Source: Maritimibacter alkaliphilus HTCC2654 (lineage in GTDB: Bacteria; Pseudomonadota; Alphaproteobacteria; Rhodobacterales; Rhodobacteraceae). From it: DNA of 64,000 nucleotides. The DNA lies in the NCBI RefSeq assembly GCF_000152805.1, contig NZ_CH902578.1:2597263-2661262 (forward strand). The letters are read 5' to 3'. This document shows, in pieces, positions 55,208-61,700 of this stretch (within the stretch, counting starts at the first letter, position 1; the number at the start of each line of letters is the position of its first letter). The notes under the pieces are model-generated. The model worked only from the letters and a program-made list of their open reading frames with translations, did no database searches and was not told the DNA's origin. The position numbers were made by a program, and so were the translations under genes.

Positions 55208-55244
55208 AATGAGCAATTGCTACGCTCGTTGGCAATTATTCATT
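55208..55244. promoter_or_regulatory. Candidate SmoC operator upstream of smoE
   Basis: AATGAGCAATTGC (55208-55220) and GCAATTATTCATT (55232-55244) form a 13-bp inverted repeat with two mismatches and an 11-base spacer. The left arm is part of the perfect palindrome AGCAATTGCT. It lies 20 bases before the smoE start, between smoE and the upstream regulator gene. Confidence 0.62.
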
Positions 55245-55327
55245 CAGGCGCGACTCACGTCAACGCACATTCCGCTCTGCACCGCAGAGACAGCAGTCAA
55301 CACCCTGTAAATGCAGTTGAAAAAGGT

Positions 55328-56275
55328 CTACGGCGATTGTGTTAGCGCAATCGCAGTTTCCTCGTCCGTAATCAGACCGTTCACCAATCGGCCCCGGAGC
55401 GCACCGCGAATCGCGGCGAGTTTGTCGGGCCCGTGCGCACTCGCGATGGTCGGGCGGGGCGGCGACGGCTCCATGACCGCAGAACTGACGCGATCGTTGA
55501 TCCGGTCAACGATGAGCGTGCCGTTTTCGTCGAAAACCCAGCCGATCACCTCGCCCACGGCACCCTTCTCGACAAGACGCGATTGATCTTCGGCCGAGAT
55601 GAAGCCGTCCATGAGCAAGGGGGAGGGGTCGGTCATCGGGCCCACCCCGACAAAGCGAACATCGGTCCGCGCCGCGAGATCCCGTGCGGTCTGCACCGTC
55701 TTCTGGCCCAACAGCGTCTCGCGCTCATCCGTCGAGGCCGAGATGACGGGCATCGGCATCGGAAAGGTCGAGGCGCTGACCTTGTCGGTGATGGTGAATA
55801 GCACGTTGTAATGCGCCGTCGATCCATCCGGCGCGATGTTGCCCGTCAACGACACGATCCGATGTTGCGCGCAGTCGATATGCGGCAGGTGCTCGATCGC
55901 TCCGCGCAATGTGCGGCCTGTGCCGAGACCGATCACCATCGGCGTGTCGCGCATCAACCAGCTTTCGATCATGTCACCCGTGGCGACGGCGACGGCGACA
56001 CCGCTTTCCGAGGGCGTCGTGAGCGATGGAACCACCTCGCAGGCCTCCAGACCGAAGGTCGCCTGCAAGTCCTGCGCCAGACCCATGCATCGCGCGATGG
56101 GGTGGTCGATGCGGACCTTGATAAGCCCGGCGGCATGGGCTTGCGACAGCAGACGCTGGGCAGATTGACGGGAAATTCCCATGATCTGCGCGATCTCGTC
56201 CTGCTTCTTGCCGGCGATATAGGACAACCAAGCAGCGCGTGCCGCGTCGTCCAGTTTTCGGTCCATCGAGTTCAT
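55328..56275 (-). CDS. smoC: SorC-family sugar-binding transcriptional regulator
   Basis: 315 residues. The N-terminal helix-turn-helix reads KQDEIAQIMGISRQSAQRLL. The C-terminal SorC effector domain has GLGTGRTLRGAIEHLP, FVGVGPM, GEVIGWVFDENG and IASAHGPDKLAAIRGALRG, which bind a phosphorylated sugar or polyol in the family. Directly upstream of smoE on the same strand with a 139-base gap, the standard place for SmoC, activator of the sorbitol operon. In-frame ATGs at 56275 and 56266 are both possible starts. Confidence 0.92.
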   Translation of the reverse strand: MNSMDRKLDDAARAAWLSYIAGKKQDEIAQIMGISRQSAQRLLSQAHAAGLIKVRIDHPIARCMGLAQDLQATFGLEACEVVPSLTTPSESGVAVAVATGDMIESWLMRDTPMVIGLGTGRTLRGAIEHLPHIDCAQHRIVSLTGNIAPDGSTAHYNVLFTITDKVSASTFPMPMPVISASTDERETLLGQKTVQTARDLAARTDVRFVGVGPMTDPSPLLMDGFISAEDQSRLVEKGAVGEVIGWVFDENGTLIVDRINDRVSSAVMEPSPPRPTIASAHGPDKLAAIRGALRGRLVNGLITDEETAIALTQSP

Positions 56276-56395
56276 AGGTTAGTCCCGTAACGCTACCGCA
56301 ATGGTCGCGGCAATCGCGGCCTTTGACAAGGCGTGCCACCCGTCCAAGGTCCGATCCGATTGACAGACAGGCCCGGACCCGCCTTTGTGAGCGGC

Positions 56396-56890
56396 ATGTT
56401 CCAGCGCCTTTCGTCTTTCATTCTGGTCATGTTTTTTCCGGCGATTGCCGTCGCGCAGGAAGCGGACGAAACCTTTCGCGATTGGTCCGTCGCCCGGAAT
56501 TCGGCGGGATGTATCGCGGTCATCAGCGTTGGGCTACGGGAAGCGGACTCAGGCCTTTTGACCCTCGCGCTCCTGCCCGGTCCGAACGACGACACGCCGT
56601 CCATCATGACGGTGCGCGTGCCTTTGGGTGCCGCCTTGAACCAGCCGCTGACCTATACCTATCCCCGCGGGGATGAAGCCGTGGGTCTGGAATGGCAAAG
56701 CTGTAGCGACCGGACTTGCCTCGCCTCTGGGCCCGTCAGCGAGCCCGAACTTGACAAACTGAAGCGTGCAAACAGGATTTTCTTTGGCTTTCAACCGCTT
56801 CCGGGCGCGCGCCCCCTGATCGTTCCGGTGTCGTTGCTCGGCGTGACTCGTGCCTGGGACGCCGCTCAGGCCTGCGAACAAGCGAACTGA
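56396..56890 (+). CDS. Invasion-associated locus B (IalB)-like periplasmic protein
   Basis: 164 residues. Signal peptide MFQRLSSFILVMFFPAIAVA, then FRDWSVARNSAGCIAVISV, LGAALNQPLTYTYPRGDEA and SCSDRTCLASGPV. The paired cysteines and the FRDW start are typical of IalB, a family common in alphaproteobacteria with a poorly known role in envelope stress or host contact. The longer frame from 56333 lacks a signal peptide start. The 3' end overlaps the convergent LuxR-type gene by 25 bases. Confidence 0.85.
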   Translation: MFQRLSSFILVMFFPAIAVAQEADETFRDWSVARNSAGCIAVISVGLREADSGLLTLALLPGPNDDTPSIMTVRVPLGAALNQPLTYTYPRGDEAVGLEWQSCSDRTCLASGPVSEPELDKLKRANRIFFGFQPLPGARPLIVPVSLLGVTRAWDAAQACEQAN

Positions 56891-58584
56891 GCGCGGATGG
56901 CGTCGAGCACGACACGGGGCGATTGATAGAACAAAAGCTGTCCGGCCTCGTCCAGCACGGTCAGCTCGGCGCGACGGCCCAAGGATCGTGAAAATTCGCG
57001 CACCGAGTCGACGGTCACGACGCTGTCGTGCGCGCCGTGGATCAGGTGAACGGGCGCGTCCGAACCGGCTGTCAGGTGGGACCAGTCGCGCACGACCTGA
57101 TGGCTGTCGATCTCGAAGGCGCGATGCCCCTGTCGAACGGTGAACTGGTAGCCGTCGAGGATAAGGCGTCTGATCTCAGGGTCTTGCGTGACCTTGAAGT
57201 CGACCGGCGCGTTTTCGTAGAGCGACGTGAGGAACCGTTTGTCTCCGCCACTCTTGAGTTGATGGATTCCGGCGCGCAGCACATATGGCAGCATGTTCGG
57301 TGCATGAAGCGCAGTAAAAGCGACCAGCCGTTGCCGCCGGGTCATCGCGCTGATCTGTTTGCGGGATGTGATGGGCACACCACCCGACACGCAGACGATC
57401 CCCCGCGGCTCGCACACCTGCGACGCCGCGAAGGCATAGACCGACCCGGCCATGTGGCCGACGACCACGGGCTGTGTCACGCCAAGCTGCCCGCAGACCT
57501 GTTTCAGATCCCGCGCAAAGCGTTGGGGCGCTTCGGAAAAAGGCCCGGGGTCGGGGTCGGATTGGCCGAAGCTGGGCCTGTGGGGGCAGATGAACCGAAG
57601 ATTGTATTCGGCAAGCAACTCCTGCGCGCTGCGGGTAAAGGCGGTGCCGTCCAGCATTCCGTGCAGGAAAATGACCGGATCTCCGCTCTCGGGCCCATGG
57701 AACTCAAGGTCCATGCGCCGATCTCCGATCCGCGCCGTCGCGATGCGCCCTTCCGGCCCCAGCGTTTCCTCGCGCTTCAGATCGTGCCGCTCGGCCAAAC
57801 GCCGGATGTTGTTCAAAAGCGCGGTCAGCTCGCCCTGCGCATTCGTGCCGGTCTTGGACATGATCTTTTTGACCTGCGTGCGCACAGTGGCGACCGAAGC
57901 GCCGCGCCGCTCCGCGATCGTTGCGGGCGGCAGACCCTCGGCCACCAGCCCGGCCACTTCGCATTCCGAAGCCGACAGGCCGTAGCTATCGGTCAACATT
58001 TGCGAGGCCAGCGGCGGCCACACCGGCTCCAGCCCGGCCACGAGGATGACATCCGTGCTCCCCGCATAACGGAAACGCTCGGCCCTGAGGTGGATCGGCT
58101 TTCCGCCATTCGGGGCCTGTAGCTGCAACAGCAAAGGGGCCCGTATCTCGGAAAGGTCGCTCGACAGATCCGCGACCAGCGCCTTGAGCGCAGCGGCCTG
58201 ATGCGGGGGCAAAGGCAGCCGATCCACGGCGTCACGGCGCTGCAATCCTAGCGCGTCGGCCGAGGCGCCATTGCGCCAGACCACCTGACCCGACGCGTCG
58301 ATCAGGAACTGCGGTGCGCCGATCTGGGACACCAGTTGACCGGGCGCCGGGGCCGTCTGCGGCGCGCGTTCGATTAGCTGCGAAGCGATCTCGAAATGCT
58401 TTTCGAATTCAGGTGCTTGAAAGGTCGGATCGGAATCTTTCAACGCCTCGAGCGCGGCCAGACGTTGCGAGACGTATCCATCCCATTCGAGCATGAACGC
58501 GTCATAAGATCCGGGCTCCAACGCGGCCCGGTAAATCGATTCGATCAAGCTGTCCGGAGTCGAAAAGGGGCCCGGGTCACTCAT
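56866..58584 (-). CDS. PAS/LuxR regulator fused to a catalytically degenerate alpha/beta-hydrolase
   Basis: 572 residues from ATG 58584 (MSDPGPFST). PAS-like sensor at about 90-185 (APQFLIDASGQVVWRNGASA), LuxR helix-turn-helix at about 200-255 (LSASECEVAGLVAEGLPPAT then VATVRTQVKKIMSKTGT), and an alpha/beta-hydrolase fold at about 290-570 (PVIFLHGMLDG, oxyanion region). In the nucleophile elbow the expected Ser is Met378 (GHMAG) and the expected His is Gln549 (EAGQLL); only Asp520 remains (HGAHD). The hydrolase part therefore looks like a ligand-binding domain. Divergent from the giant adhesin gene, a plausible target. Confidence 0.85.
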   Translation of the reverse strand: MSDPGPFSTPDSLIESIYRAALEPGSYDAFMLEWDGYVSQRLAALEALKDSDPTFQAPEFEKHFEIASQLIERAPQTAPAPGQLVSQIGAPQFLIDASGQVVWRNGASADALGLQRRDAVDRLPLPPHQAAALKALVADLSSDLSEIRAPLLLQLQAPNGGKPIHLRAERFRYAGSTDVILVAGLEPVWPPLASQMLTDSYGLSASECEVAGLVAEGLPPATIAERRGASVATVRTQVKKIMSKTGTNAQGELTALLNNIRRLAERHDLKREETLGPEGRIATARIGDRRMDLEFHGPESGDPVIFLHGMLDGTAFTRSAQELLAEYNLRFICPHRPSFGQSDPDPGPFSEAPQRFARDLKQVCGQLGVTQPVVVGHMAGSVYAFAASQVCEPRGIVCVSGGVPITSRKQISAMTRRQRLVAFTALHAPNMLPYVLRAGIHQLKSGGDKRFLTSLYENAPVDFKVTQDPEIRRLILDGYQFTVRQGHRAFEIDSHQVVRDWSHLTAGSDAPVHLIHGAHDSVVTVDSVREFSRSLGRRAELTVLDEAGQLLFYQSPRVVLDAIRAQFACSQA

Positions 58585-58599
58585 ATTCACCGCCAAAAA

Positions 58600-58630
58600 A
58601 TACCGGAACAGCATACACCAATTGCGGTAT
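58600..58630. promoter_or_regulatory. Inverted repeat between the LuxR fusion gene and the adhesin gene
   Basis: ATACCG (58600-58605) and CGGTAT (58625-58630), 19 bases apart, close to the regulator's start codon. Possibly an operator; weak because the arms are short. The remaining 137 bases to the adhesin start hold no clear promoter that I can name. Confidence 0.3.
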
Positions 58631-58767
58631 ACGCCAACGAATTTGAGAACTGAGACGGCAATTCCCACACTTCTGGACGCCGTAGGGCACGGTTATCGTT
58701 GACCAAAGGTTAGTGAACGCCCGACCCTGAGCCGGTAGATTGCAATTACATTTTGAAGAGGCGCACT

Positions 58768-61700
58768 TTGCGCAGCGGGGGACCCATCACGAGAGCGAAC
58801 TTGTTGGCGACGACCGCGATGGTCGTGGCCCTGCCTTTCGTTTCGTCTCACCTCGCCATTGCTCAGGTCACCCCGGATGGGCGCACCGCCACGTCGATCA
58901 CCCGCAACGGCGCGACGGCGAACGTGCGAACGGGCACCATTGCCAACAACCACGGCGTCAACTCGTTCTCATCCTTCAACGTGCGGCAGGGCGCGACGGT
59001 CAACCTCCACGCTCCGAATGGCACGCGCGGGACGATCAATATCGTCAACGGCAGTCAGGCCCAGATTCACGGCATGGTCCGTGGGATGCAGAATGGTTCG
59101 GTCGGGGGCGACGTCTACATTGCCGCGCCGAACGGCGTCGTCGTCGGCCCCACGGGCACGATCCGGGCCGGGTCCATCGGGCTTTCAACGCCATCCCAAT
59201 CCGTCGTGAACAACCTGTTCGGGACCGGGGGTTCGGTGAACCCGCAGGGCATCGGCCAGATCATCGACGGCACCGTGCCGCTCGGCCCCGGCAACATCGC
59301 GGTGAACGGGGCGCTGACAGCGGATCAGCGCGTCCGGCTTCGCGCAGGCGGACAGGTCAACGTCGGCGGCTCGATCACCGCTGGCCAGACGGTCGATATC
59401 TACGGTCAGACCGGCGTCACCTTTTCCGGCACGGCCACCGTGCGCGCGCAGGACGGGAATACGGGCGGCACGGTCAGGGTCCGCTCGGCCGGTGACATCG
59501 TCCTTGAACGCGGTGCGAAAATCCTGAGCCAATCCACCGGCTCGGCGGCGGCCGGGACGATCGACATTTATGCCGAAGGGTCGGCGTTGCTGGCACAAGG
59601 CGCCGTCATCTCGGCCGCCGCACTGGGAAGCGGCACCGGCGGCTTCGTCGAGTTCTCCGCCACCAATACGCTCGAGGCGCTCGGCGATCTCGAGGCGTTT
59701 TCGGCCCAAGGTGTCGGCGGCAAGATCCTGATCGACCCGCAGCACGCCGTATTGACCGGGACCGCCACGAACGGTGCCGATTTCGAGGTCATCGCGACCG
59801 AAACCATCACCCTGTCGGCAGGGGAAACCATCTCGACCATCTCCGGCAGCGGCCCGGCTGGTGACGTGACGCTAACCGCGCCACAAATCACGCTTGAGCA
59901 GGGCAGCCGGATCATCGCGACGGACGGGGTTCACCCCGGCGGGCGTATCCATATCGAGGCGCGTCTGGACGACCGCCTGACGGACCAGACGACCGCGCCG
60001 GGCGACGTCGCCCAGAACGCGCTTCCAGTCGGTATCACCCGCGTTTCCATGACCGGGGCGATCCTGAAGGGTGACGTGGTCCATGTCTCGGCCACGACGT
60101 TCAAGGACAACAAGGTCGATGTGGAATCCGCGACGGACGCCTACCTTTCGTCCCTCGCGGGGCCACTCGCGGATTTCGAAGCGGTGCAGGCCGTGCTCGA
60201 CGTCGCGAACGGGATTGCGAGCGGCGCGCAGGCGGAACTCGACAAGATCGACATCGAAAACCTGCCGATGTTCCTCGACGCGCACGCGATCATCGAGATG
60301 GACGGCAGTTACATCTTCGCCGACACCGATGCCATTGTCGTGTCCCGCGCCACCACGCATTTCGAGATCGCGCCCGAGAACCAGAACCTCGCGCTGTCCA
60401 TCGCCGCGTCCAACACGGTCGCGCGCACCACCCTGCACAACACGGCCATCGACGCCGGAAACTCGATCGAAGTACATTCCGTGGTCAGCGAAGAGCAGAC
60501 GCTCGTAGCCAAGTCGGGGGTCGAGGATCCCGACGTCGATCCCACCGCCTTCAATCTCGCGGTCGCCGCCTCGCTGCGCCGGTCGCGGGCCGAAACCATC
60601 GTGAACGGAGTGCGTCCGGTCATCGGCTTCGACCCCTATGCGAGCACAAATCCGGACACGTCGATCTACATTCCGTGGAATCCGAACGTCGATCAGGGTG
60701 AATACGCGATCCTGACCACCGGCGGCACCATCGACATCGCCGCGCTCACCACCCGCGATATCCTGATGACCTCGGATGCGGTCGTGAGCGACGCGGCCAA
60801 AGGCGTGGCGCTTGCCATTTCGCTCGAAAACAGCCTGACCGAGACCTACCTGGGTGGTGCCATCGCCGCCCAGTCGGGCCAGATCGACATTCGTGCAGAA
60901 ACCACCGTCGAACGGTTCGCAAGCCGCGCCCGCGTTTCGGGTGGGTCGGAGACGGTCGAAAACATCGATCCAGACCGGGACGATCAGGTCGTCGATCCGG
61001 ACGATCAAGAAGCCCTGTCGCCGGACGTTTCTGCGCTCGTCCTTGGCAACTTCACCCTGACGGATGCCGTCAACACCGCGTTGTCCGCCAAGATGGACGC
61101 CGGATCGGCAGGCAGCAGCGGCGGGTCGGGCGACAGCGACGACAACCGCTTCGCGCTCGCCGGTTCGATCATCGTTCATTCGACGCGTTCGGTGGCCGAA
61201 GCGGGGGGCGACCACGAATACGAAGCGCCCGACGGATCTACGGCATCGCTCATCGCGCCCCTGATCGAAACCACCCCGGATGGTTCCTACGGGCGACCGG
61301 GCGGCCAGTTCTACGCCGACGGCTCCAAGATCAACCTCGACGACAACCCGATGGTCGCGATCACGGCCCGGAACACGTTGCAGGACGTGCGGGTGGAGAC
61401 GCTGACACAGGTCGGGTCGGTCCCCCAGCCGGACCCCGAGGATGACGGTGATCTGACCGGGGAGACCGAGGAAGAGCTTGCGACCAGTGGCGAGCAGGTC
61501 CTGCTCGTCTCGGTCGGGATCACCCAGTGGGGTCTTGGGGCGACCGCCAAGATCGACGGTGACGCCGACGGCGACTGGTCGGCCCGAATCCGCAGCCCTT
61601 CGGACGCGGGCGTCATCGCCGAGAACATTCTGGCCGAGACCGAAGGCCGTGACGAGGTCGGCGACTGGTGGGGCGAATACCGTAATGCGTTGGAGCAGAC

